A stretch of DNA of 64,000 nt from Planctomycetota bacterium (GCA_020631815.1 JACKGW010000007.1:146258-210257); one strand, 5' to 3'. Counted from the first letter of the stretch, positions 27,179 through 35,914 are shown. The notes: generated by a model from the sequence alone, not told the origin. Made by a program: numbers and translations.

Positions 27179-28678
27179 ATGACGACAACCCTTCGCCAGA
27201 GCCCGACCCGCTCGCGCGCCCGGCGTCTCCTGACGCTGGCGGCGGCCACGCTGGTCTTCGGAGGTGGCCTGCTGATCCTGCCTCGCCCCGGCGCTGCGGA
27301 CGTCGTCCGCTTGCGCACCGGCAACGCCATCAAGGGCGAGCCCGTGCAGGAGCGCAGCGACGAGAAGGTGCTGGTCATCGAGGACTTCGTGACCGGCGCC
27401 TTGCGGCGCATCTCCTGGGACGTGCTCGCCAAGGTCGATCGCGACCGCCTGTGGGAGAAGTGGGGCTGGGCCTCCAACACGGACAGCATCGTCAAGGGCC
27501 ACCGTGTGCGCCAGCGCCTCGCCGACGGCAGCATCGACGACGTCCTGGGCTTCGTCGAAGAGACCGGCCCCGGCGGCACGTCCATTCGGGTGGGTGGGCG
27601 CGTGCTGCGCATCCCCGCGGACCAGATCGTCGAGATCCTCGACGAGGACATGGACCCGCGTGACATCTGGACGCCCGACGAGCTCGTCGAGCGCGAGAAG
27701 CAGAAGATGGCGGAGGAGGGTATCGACGTCGCCTCCTTGGGCAGCCGCGAGCACTTCCGGCTCGCCGAAGTCGCGTTCTGGGCGGGCGCCCTCGAGGCCG
27801 CGCGCGACCACTACGAGGCCGCCGCGGGTGACGAGGGCTTCCTGCAGGGACCCATTGCCCGCCAGCGTCTCACCGAGGTCGAAGCCCTGCTGCGCGACAA
27901 GGCCGCGCTCGACCAGCTGCGCGGCATCCGCCAGTCGATCTCGCTCAAGAACTTCGGCAGCGCCGAGGAGAAGATCGCCGCCTTCGAGGCCGACAACCAG
28001 GAGGCCAGCGAGGCGGTCCAGAAGCGCTTCGCCGACGTCAAGGCAGGGTTCTCCGAGAAGCTCACCGAGTGGATGCGCGACACGGCACGTGCGTGGTTCG
28101 TGAAGGAGCTGAAGGCGCTCATCAAGAAGAAGGTCCGCGAAAAGGACGTGGACCTGGCCGACATCAGCGGCTGGATGAAGCGCGACTTGCCGACGGCGGC
28201 CTTCGAGGCGCTGCGTGAGCGCATGGCCAAGAACTACCCGCCGGTCACGGTGGAGCAGGTCGAGCAGGCGTGGAACGAGCGCAGGAAGCTGACGTGGTGG
28301 ACCGCGTCGTTCGGCGCCGGCACGTTCATCGTGTTCAAGCCCGTCATCAACCCGCCCAAGAACCAGAACCGCGGCGGCGGCAACAACAACCGCAACGGCC
28401 GCGGCGGCGCAGCGCCCAAGATCGAGATCCCCAAGCCCCCGACGCGCGACCAGTGGTGGGCCCACGCCGACTCGGGCGAGCGCGAGGACTGGGTCCTCGG
28501 CAAGTTCGCCATGGACAGCGGCTACTTCGAGGTCAGCGAGACGCAGGTGAAGACCGTGTGTCCGACCTGCACCGGTACGGGCCTCATCAGCCGCACCAAC
28601 ACCAACGGCACCTTGCTGCAGTACCTCTGCACGCGCTGCGGCGGCGCCCAGAACGACGTCCGCATCAAGTTCCGCTGA
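27179..28678 (+). CDS. Exported protein with C-terminal CxxCxGxG zinc-ribbon-like motif
   Basis: 499 residues, function unknown. The N-terminus has a basic stretch and hydrophobic segment (LLTLAAATLVFGGGLLI) ending at PGAADVV, a signal peptide or anchor. A beta-rich N-domain is followed by a long charged helical middle (about 180-370), an Asn/Gly/Arg-rich linker (about 395-415) and a C-terminal CPTCTGTG...CTRCGG cysteine pair set like the DnaJ central zinc motif. GGGAGG precedes the ATG. Its position after the pseudopilins suggests an envelope role in the same machine. Confidence 0.8.
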   Translation: MTTTLRQSPTRSRARRLLTLAAATLVFGGGLLILPRPGAADVVRLRTGNAIKGEPVQERSDEKVLVIEDFVTGALRRISWDVLAKVDRDRLWEKWGWASNTDSIVKGHRVRQRLADGSIDDVLGFVEETGPGGTSIRVGGRVLRIPADQIVEILDEDMDPRDIWTPDELVEREKQKMAEEGIDVASLGSREHFRLAEVAFWAGALEAARDHYEAAAGDEGFLQGPIARQRLTEVEALLRDKAALDQLRGIRQSISLKNFGSAEEKIAAFEADNQEASEAVQKRFADVKAGFSEKLTEWMRDTARAWFVKELKALIKKKVREKDVDLADISGWMKRDLPTAAFEALRERMAKNYPPVTVEQVEQAWNERRKLTWWTASFGAGTFIVFKPVINPPKNQNRGGGNNNRNGRGGAAPKIEIPKPPTRDQWWAHADSGEREDWVLGKFAMDSGYFEVSETQVKTVCPTCTGTGLISRTNTNGTLLQYLCTRCGGAQNDVRIKFR

Positions 28679-28701
28679 GCGGCAGCCCGGAGACCCGCGA
28701 G

Positions 28702-29349
28702 ATGAACCGCTCCCGCCTGCTTCGGATGGTGCTACCCGTGCTGGGCGTGGCCATGCTCGGCACCTTCGCGTGGTCCGTCCGCGGTGGGGGGGCGGCGCCC
28801 GACGAGACCGTCCAGCTGCCTCCGGCCCCGGCCACGCTGCCCAAGAACCTGGACGACCTGCGCGACCGCATCGGCAAGACCATGGAGCGGGTCACGGCCA
28901 TCGTCGCGGAAGCCCAGCGCCACCCGAGCGAGCTGAAGATCCAGCAGTACATGAACTACTCGCTGGACGACATGCAGAAGACGCGCGGGCGCGACGTGAC
29001 GGCCGAGACGCTGATCGAGATCCTTGCGGACCCCGACGTGCCTTACCAGGTGCGCGAGTCCTGCATCGCAGCCCTCGTGGCGGGAGCCCGGCGCCTCGGC
29101 GACGTCGACCTGAGCCAAGACAAGAAGCGCGGCTCCATGAACTACCGCGCGAGCTTCTTCTACAAGGAGGTCGCTCCGCTCTTGCGCGACGATGACCAAG
29201 TCACGCGCAAGCTCGCCCAGCGACTCCTCAACGAGTTCTACAAGAGCGGCGGCGGCGACGAGGACATCACGGGCTACAGCGTGGACGACAAGTCCACCTG
29301 GAACAAGGCCATGACGGCTTGGAAGAAGTGGCTCCAACGCAACGGGTGA
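28702..29349 (+). CDS. Exported helical protein of the secretion operon
   Basis: 215 residues, unrecognised. One N-terminal hydrophobic segment (about 7-26, LLRMVLPVLGVAMLGTFAW) is followed by a soluble helical region, possibly HEAT-like, with a conserved-looking RESCIAALVAGARRL stretch. The start is the ATG at 28702 after CCCGGAGACC. Its stop overlaps the GTG of the parvulin gene. Confidence 0.75.
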   Translation: MNRSRLLRMVLPVLGVAMLGTFAWSVRGGGAAPDETVQLPPAPATLPKNLDDLRDRIGKTMERVTAIVAEAQRHPSELKIQQYMNYSLDDMQKTRGRDVTAETLIEILADPDVPYQVRESCIAALVAGARRLGDVDLSQDKKRGSMNYRASFFYKEVAPLLRDDDQVTRKLAQRLLNEFYKSGGGDEDITGYSVDDKSTWNKAMTAWKKWLQRNG

Positions 29350-30272
29350 CGAGCTCGTCCGCAGGTGGCTTCGCGCGACTCGCCGCGGGTGTCCTGCTCG
29401 TGCTCGTCGCCTCGGCGTGGCGTGTGGGCCCGCAGGCCGAGGAGCGCGCCGGTGCTCCGGCCGTTGCCGTGGTCGGTCGGCAGGCCATCACCACCGCCGA
29501 CTTGGCGTCGTACTGGTTCGCGCGCTACCCCGAGGAGTACGCGCGCACGCTTGACGACCTCGTCGACGCGCGTCTTGCGCGCGCGGCGGCCGCGACGCAC
29601 GGCCTCGGCGTGCCGAAGGAAGCCCTGGACGCGGCCGAGGCCAAGGAAGTGCAGGCCCGCCGCGAACAGGTCGCGGCCTTGTTGGGCGAGACCGCCACGC
29701 TGGAGGAGCGCATCCAGGGGGCCTACGGGCTCGATCTTGCAACGTGGCGCGCGCGCATCCTTCGCCCGCGCCTGTACGACCGCTTGTTGGTGGAACGCGT
29801 CGTGCGCCACGACACCCGGAGCCGCCTACGCCTCGCGGTCCGGGTGCTGGTGCGACCCGACGAGGCGAGCACGCGCGCACTCGCCGCGGACGCGGCCCGT
29901 GGCGCCGACTTCGGCGCCCTGGCGGCGAAGCACAGCCAGGACCCGACGGCGCGCCGGGGGGGCGAGCTGCCGTCGTTCGGCCGCGGCGACTTGGCCTGGC
30001 CCGAGGTGGAGCAAGCGCTCTTTGCAGCCCCGGCCGGGGGCCTCGTCGGTCCCTTGCGCGTCGAGACGGACGGCAAGGTGGCGTGGCACCTCTACAAGGT
30101 CGTGGAGCGTCAAGCACCTTGGCCCGCGGATCCTGCCGCTCGCGGCCCGCGTCTGGAGCGCGACCTCGTCGAGCGCCCCGTCGAGCCGGCCGAGTACGAA
30201 CGCTGGCGAGCACGCGCGACGCGCGAGGCAGGCGTCAAGCTGTTCACCCCGTCCGGCCAGCCCTGGAAGTAG
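29346..30272 (+). CDS. Parvulin-type peptidyl-prolyl isomerase, exported
   Basis: 308 residues and the last gene of the operon. A signal peptide or anchor (about 9-26) precedes a SurA-like helical N-domain and a parvulin domain (about 165-262) with the diagnostic FGALAAKHSQDPTARRGGEL and FAAPAGGLVGPLR segments. Parvulins isomerise X-Pro bonds and assist folding of exported proteins. The GTG at 29346 is chosen because it forms a GTGA overlap with the preceding stop; an in-frame ATG at 29319 lies inside the upstream gene. Terminator-like hairpins follow at 30273-30333. Confidence 0.88.
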   Translation: MTSSSAGGFARLAAGVLLVLVASAWRVGPQAEERAGAPAVAVVGRQAITTADLASYWFARYPEEYARTLDDLVDARLARAAAATHGLGVPKEALDAAEAKEVQARREQVAALLGETATLEERIQGAYGLDLATWRARILRPRLYDRLLVERVVRHDTRSRLRLAVRVLVRPDEASTRALAADAARGADFGALAAKHSQDPTARRGGELPSFGRGDLAWPEVEQALFAAPAGGLVGPLRVETDGKVAWHLYKVVERQAPWPADPAARGPRLERDLVERPVEPAEYERWRARATREAGVKLFTPSGQPWK

Positions 30273-30333
30273 GCGAGGGGCGCGAGCCCTCGCAGCAGGG
30301 GGGCCGTTCCGTATCCCCCGCGGCCCCCCCTGC
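30273..30333 (+). terminator. Double hairpin at end of secretion operon
   Basis: Right after the parvulin stop, GCGAGGG pairs with CCCTCGC around a short loop. A second hairpin (30295-30306 with 30321-30333) has a GCAGGGGGGCCG arm matched with one bulged base. Together they are a likely terminator separating the operon from scpB. Confidence 0.55.
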
Positions 30334-30356
30334 GGTCCTCACGGCCGTCTTGCGCG

Positions 30357-30385
30357 TTGGCGGGGCGGCAAGTCGCCCGTAGGCT
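30357..30385 (+). promoter_or_regulatory. scpB promoter (TTGGCG-N17-TAGGCT), leaderless-type
   Basis: A -35-like TTGGCG is 17 bases from a TAGGCT -10 (30380-30385) that ends 7 bases before the ATG of scpB. This is the best-formed vegetative promoter in the window and predicts a leaderless mRNA. Confidence 0.5.
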
Positions 30386-30392
30386 CGCCCGC

Positions 30393-31127
30393 ATGAGCGA
30401 CGAGGCGTCTGCCCCCGAAGTCACGCCCGCCGACGCGATCGAGCCCGACGAGGTCGAGCCCGCCGCAGGCGAGACGCCGGAGGCCCAGGCGGAGGCCGCG
30501 GACGCGCCGTCCGATGCCCCTGCGGGGGAGGCGGAGCCTCCGGCTCCCAAGACCCGCAAGCGCCGCAGCAAGGCGCAAGCCCCGAACGACGTCACCCCGC
30601 CGGCTCCCGAGGAGCTGGACGGGGCCCTGGAGGCCCTGCTGTTCGCCGCCGGCGGCGTCGTCCGCGCGGAGCGTCTGCGCGACGTGCTGGGGCTGCCTTC
30701 GGTCCAGCCGGTTCGCGAGGGGCTGGCCCGCGTACGCGAGCGCTGGTCCGAGCTCGGGTTGGCGGTGCAGCTCGACGAGGTGGCGGGGGGCGTGCGCGTC
30801 GTGACGCGCCCCCGGTTCGCCACCTGGGTGGACCGCCTCGAGAAGCGCGGTGCCAGCGACTCGCGGCTCTCGAAGTCCCTCGTCGAGACCCTCGGGATCG
30901 TGGCCTACAAGCAGCCCGTGGGCCGGGCCGAGGTGGAGCGGATTCGCGGCGTCCAGGCTGGCGAGGCGCTCCGTGCGCTCCTCGAGCGTGGGCTGCTCAA
31001 GGTCGTCGGCCGCAGCGACCAGCCGGGACGCCCCCTGCTGTACGGCACCACGGAGCGGTTCCTGACCGTCTATGGGCTCAAGAACCTCGAGGACCTCCCG
31101 TCGCCGGCGGACCTCAAGCGCCTCTGA
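30393..31127 (+). CDS. scpB: Segregation and condensation protein ScpB
   Basis: 244 residues. ScpB dimers bind the kleisin ScpA in the SMC condensin complex. The winged-helix core (about 70-244) carries the family stretches ALEALLFAAGGVVRAERLRD and ETLGIVAYKQPVGRAEVERI plus GRPLLYGTTERFLTVYGL. The first 65 residues are an acidic/proline-rich extension ending in basic KTRKRRSK. The start at 30393 is chosen because the -10 box ends 7 bases upstream. scpA, often adjacent, is not here. Confidence 0.93.
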   Translation: MSDEASAPEVTPADAIEPDEVEPAAGETPEAQAEAADAPSDAPAGEAEPPAPKTRKRRSKAQAPNDVTPPAPEELDGALEALLFAAGGVVRAERLRDVLGLPSVQPVREGLARVRERWSELGLAVQLDEVAGGVRVVTRPRFATWVDRLEKRGASDSRLSKSLVETLGIVAYKQPVGRAEVERIRGVQAGEALRALLERGLLKVVGRSDQPGRPLLYGTTERFLTVYGLKNLEDLPSPADLKRL

Positions 31128-31307
31128 CGGCCCACGCCGCGCCCTCGAGGCAGGGCCCGCCCCCGTCGGTCCGAGGACCGTGACCCCGGCCTCCCCGCGC
31201 GGTTCGGCGGGGGCCCGGCGCGCGCCGAAGGCCCCAGGACCCTCGGTCCCTCCGGCCCGTGTGCGGTGGGGCCTGTAGCAGGGTTCGGAAGCCCGGGATG
31301 CAGGCCG

Positions 31308-31313
31308 TATCCT
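31308..31313 (+). promoter_or_regulatory. -10 box (TATCCT) upstream of chaperone gene
   Basis: GTATCCT lies 68 bases before the ATG at 31381 and matches the recurring -10 pattern. It would give a leader of about 60 bases. No clear -35. Confidence 0.35.
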
Positions 31314-31380
31314 GCGCCGTTTGCCCCCGCATCGCCCGGTCCGACCGCGGCGCACCACCCTGACCCGGAATCGACCCTCC

Positions 31381-34305
31381 ATGGCCAGCAAGAACCTGAA
31401 GAAGTACGAGCGGCACTTCCTGATCGGACTCGTGGTCCTCCTGCTCGCCTCCTTCTCGATCACGGGCGCCCTGTCCTTCTGCCACGACACCACGGGCGGA
31501 CGGCGCATCGAGGCGGGCGGCACGTTCGAGCCGACCCCGGGGGAGAAGGTCGAGATCAGCGACAGCGAGTTCGTGGAGCGCTACGACCGCCAGCGCAGCT
31601 TCCTCGCCGCCGTGCGCACGCCGACCCTGGAGCTCTACCCGTTCCTGTCCACGGTCGACCAGAAGAACCCCTTCAAGCAGGCGTGGATGGCCATGGCCGT
31701 CGGCGATGCGGCCGAGGCGGCCGGGTATCACGCGGGCCCTGAGCAGATCAAGCGGGCGCTGCGCGACTTGATCGGCGCGCGCTCCTCGGTGGCCGGGCGC
31801 GGTGGCGAGTTCACGAACGCGGCGTACCAGAAGTTCCTGCTCGACGAGTACCGCGGCGGCACGCAGGCCGAGTTCGAGAGCGAGCTCGGGCGCATGCTCA
31901 TGCGTGATGCGTACCTCTCGCCGCTCGTCATGACGACCGCCTACGCCGCGACGTACGAGGACCTGTTCGAGGAGTGGCGCAAGGAGCACGTCAAGCTCGA
32001 CCTCGAGGTCATTGGCCTGCCGTCCGAGCCGTTCGCGGACAAGGTCGAAGCCATCGAGCGCACGCGCTCCGCGATCGCCGACGTCGCCGAGCGTCTCGAG
32101 CTCGTGAGCCGTACCGCGCGCACGCTGCGCCAGCTCGAGCTGCAGGCGGAGAAGCGTCGCGAAGACGACGGCGCGTGGCCGGCCGACATGGAGGCCTTCG
32201 CTGAAGGCAGCCCCGGCATCAAGGACACCGCCGACGCGTGGGACACGCCCGTTCGCTACGCCGTGGACGGCGACGCGCTCGACATTCGCAGCGCGGGCCC
32301 CGACAAGGAGATGGACACGGCGGACGACGTGACGCTGGCCACCGTCGGACAGCTGCGGGCGCTCGGCGCCCTGCGGCAGGTGGGCGAGGCCGTGGTCACG
32401 TGGCACAAGGCCGCCGACGCGTGGCCCGACGACATCGCCACGCTCTTGATGAAGCCCAAGCCCGAGCGGCTCGCGCCGCTCTCGCGCGAGGCCGACCTCG
32501 ACGATCCCTGGGGTCATCGCCTCACGTACGTCGCTCCCGAGGGCGACGGCGCCGCGACGCTCTCCAGCGCGGGCCCCGACGGCGAAGCCGGCACGGCCGA
32601 CGATCTGACGGTGGAGGTGCCGGCGGAAGGCTTCGCGGTGCGCCCCGTCGGGGCGCTGGCGTCCTTCGTGGGCGACGAGGCCAAGGACATCTGGGGCAAC
32701 GACCTCGACGTGGAGCTCTCCGACGGGCAGCTCTGGTCGTGGCGCGTGACCAGCCGAGGTTCGGACGGCGCCGCGGGCACCGACGACGACGTCACCTCCG
32801 GCAACCGCATGGAGATGCAGGACGCGTACCAGGACCCGGTCCTGCGGCGCGAGCTGCGCGTGCCCGAGAAGCGCCGCTTCGAGCTGGTCTACGTGCACCT
32901 GCCGTTGCTCACGGACGAGATGCTGAAGACGCTCTGGGACCGCTTCCCCGACCAGCGTCCGGCGACCGAGGACGAGGTCTGGACGTACTGGCGCACCAAC
33001 CGCGAGCTGCTGTTCGCCGCCGCCGACCCGGCCGACCCCACGTCGGGCTATGGCGCCACGCACATGCAGGAGGTCGCGCCTGACGCGCCGCGCAACCAGG
33101 TCCCGGGCCCCGATGCGTTCCCGGCGCACCTCGGTCCCGCCGACGAGGAGAAGCCCGGCGACGAGCAGCCCGGCGAGGAGAAGCCCGAGGACCCGGAAGC
33201 CGAGCTTCGCGCGACGTACCGCGACCAGGGCTGGCGCGGGATCGCCCTGCGCGACATGTTCGTCGAGCGCGTGATGGCGCATCTGCTGGACGAGGCGCGC
33301 GGCAGCGCCGACGCCGTGGCGGCGTGGGAGACCAAGTACCGCAACGCTCCCGAGGGCACCGATGTGCCCCCGCGTCCCGAGATCAAGACGTTCGGTGATC
33401 TCTACGCGGAGAAGCTCGCGGACCTGGAGCCCTCCGAGGAGGCGCGCGCCAAGGGCGCCAAGGCCTTCGTCCACCACGTGACCAACGAGCTCGTGACCGA
33501 CGCGTCGTGGGAGTCCAACCCCGACTTCGGTGTGCCCGAGATCCGCCGCGAGCTGGACCGCCTCAAGGGCGAGGACCTCTACTCGTCCATCCCCACGCAG
33601 GTCGCGCTGCGCACGACGAAGGCGATCCTCCACGGCATCCAGTACGAGCCCGCCACGGTGCCGCCGATGGAAGACGTGCGCGAGCAGGTCTTCGCGAAGC
33701 ACCTCGACACGAGCCGTCTGGCCTACGCCGTCGAGCGCCTCGAGGAGCTCAAGAAGGCCGTCATCGCCGAGGGCGACGCCGACGCCGAGGGCGCTTTCGA
33801 GCGCGCGCTTTCGAAGTGGCAGGAGGGTCTCGACGGCGCCCCGGTCACGCGCGAGACGACCGGCTGGTTCCTCGGGCACGGCGAGGCCACGCAGGAGCCC
33901 GTGCCGGACGACGCCAGCGACGACGAGAAGGCGCGTCTGGGTCGCATCAACACGGCGCTTCGGCAGGGCTACGCCGTCGTGGGCCGCACGCCCGGAGGCA
34001 TCGAGGACGAGGCCGCCGTGGGCAAGATGGGTCGCATGATCCTGCGCGACCAGGACAACGGCACGGCGCTGCTCGTGCGCGTGCGCGCCGTCGAGCATGC
34101 CAGCGAGGCTGCCTTCTCGCCCACGCGCTACGTCGACGTGTTGCGCCGCAAGGCGTACGGCGAGCGGCCCCGCATGGGCGAGGACAAGCCGACGCCCGGC
34201 GCGGTGCAGAAGATGGCCGAGCGCTTCTACGGCAACTTCGACTGGTTCCGCCGCGCCTTCGGCCTTCGAGTCAACTCCGACCTCGACGCATTGATGCAGC
34301 GCTGA
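31381..34305 (+). CDS. PpiD/SurA-like membrane chaperone with three GspG-type calcium modules
   Basis: 974 residues. One N-terminal transmembrane helix (about 11-33, FLIGLVVLLLASFSITGAL) precedes a helical region like the SurA/PpiD N-domain (YRGGTQAEFESELGRMLM). Between about 283 and 460 there are three similar modules of the form D-x-W-G/D-T followed by a beta strand and an SAGPDGEAGTADDLT-type acidic loop: AWDTPVRY...SAGPDKEMDTADD, DPWGHRLTY...SAGPDGEAGTADD and DIWGNDLD...SRGSDGAAGTDDD. These match the C-terminal calcium site of GspG pseudopilins, as in the gene at 23501. The rest is helical with an acidic Pro/Glu linker. No clear parvulin active site was seen. An in-frame ATG at 31321 is possible; 31381 fits the membrane topology. 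Function as a pseudopilin-related chaperone is inference. Confidence 0.75.
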   Translation: MASKNLKKYERHFLIGLVVLLLASFSITGALSFCHDTTGGRRIEAGGTFEPTPGEKVEISDSEFVERYDRQRSFLAAVRTPTLELYPFLSTVDQKNPFKQAWMAMAVGDAAEAAGYHAGPEQIKRALRDLIGARSSVAGRGGEFTNAAYQKFLLDEYRGGTQAEFESELGRMLMRDAYLSPLVMTTAYAATYEDLFEEWRKEHVKLDLEVIGLPSEPFADKVEAIERTRSAIADVAERLELVSRTARTLRQLELQAEKRREDDGAWPADMEAFAEGSPGIKDTADAWDTPVRYAVDGDALDIRSAGPDKEMDTADDVTLATVGQLRALGALRQVGEAVVTWHKAADAWPDDIATLLMKPKPERLAPLSREADLDDPWGHRLTYVAPEGDGAATLSSAGPDGEAGTADDLTVEVPAEGFAVRPVGALASFVGDEAKDIWGNDLDVELSDGQLWSWRVTSRGSDGAAGTDDDVTSGNRMEMQDAYQDPVLRRELRVPEKRRFELVYVHLPLLTDEMLKTLWDRFPDQRPATEDEVWTYWRTNRELLFAAADPADPTSGYGATHMQEVAPDAPRNQVPGPDAFPAHLGPADEEKPGDEQPGEEKPEDPEAELRATYRDQGWRGIALRDMFVERVMAHLLDEARGSADAVAAWETKYRNAPEGTDVPPRPEIKTFGDLYAEKLADLEPSEEARAKGAKAFVHHVTNELVTDASWESNPDFGVPEIRRELDRLKGEDLYSSIPTQVALRTTKAILHGIQYEPATVPPMEDVREQVFAKHLDTSRLAYAVERLEELKKAVIAEGDADAEGAFERALSKWQEGLDGAPVTRETTGWFLGHGEATQEPVPDDASDDEKARLGRINTALRQGYAVVGRTPGGIEDEAAVGKMGRMILRDQDNGTALLVRVRAVEHASEAAFSPTRYVDVLRRKAYGERPRMGEDKPTPGAVQKMAERFYGNFDWFRRAFGLRVNSDLDALMQR

Positions 34306-34318
34306 GCGTGTGCCCCGA

Positions 34319-34540
34319 TCAGGCGCGCGGCGGGACGGGGTCTTCGCCGCCGCCGCCACCGGGGCGACACGAGAGCAGGCGCGAGAGGGCGAGGCGCCCT
34401 CCGCGCCACGCGCCGTGTACGCGTAGCGCTTCGATGGCGTAGTGCGAGCATGTTGGCGTGTAGCGGCACACCGCCGGGATGTGGGGCGCCACCACCGCTT
34501 GGTAGAAGCGCACCAAGCCGATGAGCAGCGCGCGCATCAT
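34319..34540 (-). CDS. yidD: Membrane protein insertion efficiency factor YidD
   Basis: 73 residues. YidD is a small membrane-associated protein that helps YidC insertion. The family signature is clear: LIGLVRFYQAVVAPHIPAVC followed by RYTPTCSHYAIEALRVHG and SRLLSCRPGG. It overlaps the end of rnpA; either of two consecutive ATGs (34540, 34537) can serve, the second forming TGATG with the rnpA stop. This rnpA-yidD order is the usual bacterial arrangement. Confidence 0.92.
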   Translation of the reverse strand: MMRALLIGLVRFYQAVVAPHIPAVCRYTPTCSHYAIEALRVHGAWRGGRLALSRLLSCRPGGGGGEDPVPPRA

Positions 34541-34896
34541 CGCCGCGTCCGCTCCCGCGGCGGCGCGGGGCGCGCCGTCTTCGTGCGCGCGAGATCGTGC
34601 ATCAACCCCGCCAGCGTCGGCTCCTCCAAGGTGCGCTTGGGCACCACGAGGTAGTCGAAGGCGCCGAGCTCGCCGAGGCACGCGCGGAAGGCCTCGCGCA
34701 CAAGACGCCGGAACCGATTGCGTCGGACGGCATCGCCGTAACGCGTCGGCGCCGCGATGCCCAGTCGTGCGTGGTCCAGCCCGTTGGGGCGGCGTCGCAC
34801 GACGGCCTCACTGCCCGGAAAGACCTCCCCTGCGGTTTGCAGCGCGCGGAAGTCGACGGCGCGGCGAAGGCGGTAGGCGGGGGAGTAGCGAGCCAC
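34537..34896 (-). CDS. rnpA: Ribonuclease P protein component
   Basis: 119 residues, normal length. RnpA binds the RNase P RNA and helps mature tRNA 5' ends. Visible family features are the N-terminal YRLRRAVDFRAL, the RNR-type motif AVRRNRFRRLVREAFR (about 56-71) and FDYLVVPKRTL. The GTG at 34896 is the only plausible start. The gene for ribosomal protein L34, which normally precedes rnpA, is not found in the upstream 150 bases. Confidence 0.92.
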   Translation of the reverse strand: MARYSPAYRLRRAVDFRALQTAGEVFPGSEAVVRRRPNGLDHARLGIAAPTRYGDAVRRNRFRRLVREAFRACLGELGAFDYLVVPKRTLEEPTLAGLMHDLARTKTARPAPPRERTRR

Positions 34897-35018
34897 GTCT
34901 TTACTTTCGCACGTGGTCCTACGCGGGCGTCGGCCTGCGCGGGGAGGGGCGACCCTTGCACGCACCTGACACCCGGTTGGAAGGGGCTCCAGCGCGCGGC
35001 CTGCCCGCCCGATTGGCC

Positions 35019-35024
35019 TACCAT
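35019..35024 (+). promoter_or_regulatory. -10 box (TACCAT)
   Basis: CCTACCAT lies 33 bases upstream of the likely start of the HEAT-like protein gene at 35057. It fits the recurring -10 pattern; no clear -35. Confidence 0.3.
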
Positions 35025-35056
35025 GGGGGTCGCGACCCGGCGTCGCGAGCCGCCCC

Positions 35057-35914
35057 TTGGAGCCCCGTCCCGACGTGCTTGGCGTGTCCACCCCGTGTCC
35101 TGAGGAGCCGCTGCTGCCGACCTCTCGCTGGCTTGCACTCCCCGTCGTGGTGGCGCTCGGGTTGTCGGGTCTTCTGGCGGGGCCGCTCGGGGCAGCGCAC
35201 GCGGACGATGCATCACCGCTGCCGCCGCCCGTGCGTCGCGTGCTGCGACGCGGTGAGCCGTTGCCCGATGCGCCGACGCCCCCGCCCGTCACCGCGCCGG
35301 TGGAGGAGCCGCGTGCGGCCGCTCCGGCCACCCCGCTGCCGCCGGCGCGTCGCGTGCCCGGTTCCTTGCAACCCACCTCGCTCGCGCGCACGCCCGCTGC
35401 CGTCGACATCGCGTCGCTGCGGCCGCTGGTCGCCAAGCTGACGTCCGCGGACTTCCTCGAGCGCATGCGCGCGACGCGCAAGCTCGTGGAGGTCGGTGAG
35501 CCGGCGCTACCCGCCCTCGCGGCCGCCGGCGACTTGGCCGTCCTCGGCCCCGGCGGCCTCTCCATGCACGCCACGCGTGGGGCCATCGAGGCCATCCTCG
35601 AAGACGTCCCCGCGGAGCGCCTGCCGACCTGGATGGAGGCGCCGTCGCCCGAGGTACGCCGCGCGGCCATCGCCGAGAGCGCGCGCCGCCGCGAGCGTCG
35701 CTCCGTGCCCGAGCTGCTCGTGCGTCTGGACGACCCCGCGCCTTGCGTCCGGGCGGCGGCCGTCGCCGCCCTGCGCCAGACGACGGGGCAGTGGTTCGGC
35801 TTCGATCCCGACGGCGCGCCGGCTTCTCGTCAGAGCGCCACCGCGCGCTGGCAGCGTTGGTGGAACGTGCAGGCCCGTGTGCCGGCCGAAGGCGGGCCCG
35901 ACACACGCCGCTGA
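35057..35914 (+). CDS. Secreted HEAT-like repeat protein
   Basis: 285 residues, unrecognised. A signal peptide (hydrophobic core ALPVVVALGLSGLLAG, cleavage after AAHA) leads to a proline-rich linker (about 55-110) and helical HEAT-like repeats (about 120-285, for example VPELLVRLDDPAPCVRAAAV). HEAT repeats mediate protein-protein contacts. The start is uncertain: TTG at 35057 is used, and GTG at 35084 would shorten it by 9 residues with the signal peptide intact. The next gene starts 47 bases downstream from its own -10 box. Confidence 0.75.
   Translation: MEPRPDVLGVSTPCPEEPLLPTSRWLALPVVVALGLSGLLAGPLGAAHADDASPLPPPVRRVLRRGEPLPDAPTPPPVTAPVEEPRAAAPATPLPPARRVPGSLQPTSLARTPAAVDIASLRPLVAKLTSADFLERMRATRKLVEVGEPALPALAAAGDLAVLGPGGLSMHATRGAIEAILEDVPAERLPTWMEAPSPEVRRAAIAESARRRERRSVPELLVRLDDPAPCVRAAAVAALRQTTGQWFGFDPDGAPASRQSATARWQRWWNVQARVPAEGGPDTRR

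Noticed and set aside
31114..34359. 1081-codon minus-strand open frame
   Set aside because: Antisense to the PpiD-like gene, which has a transmembrane start and ordered modules.
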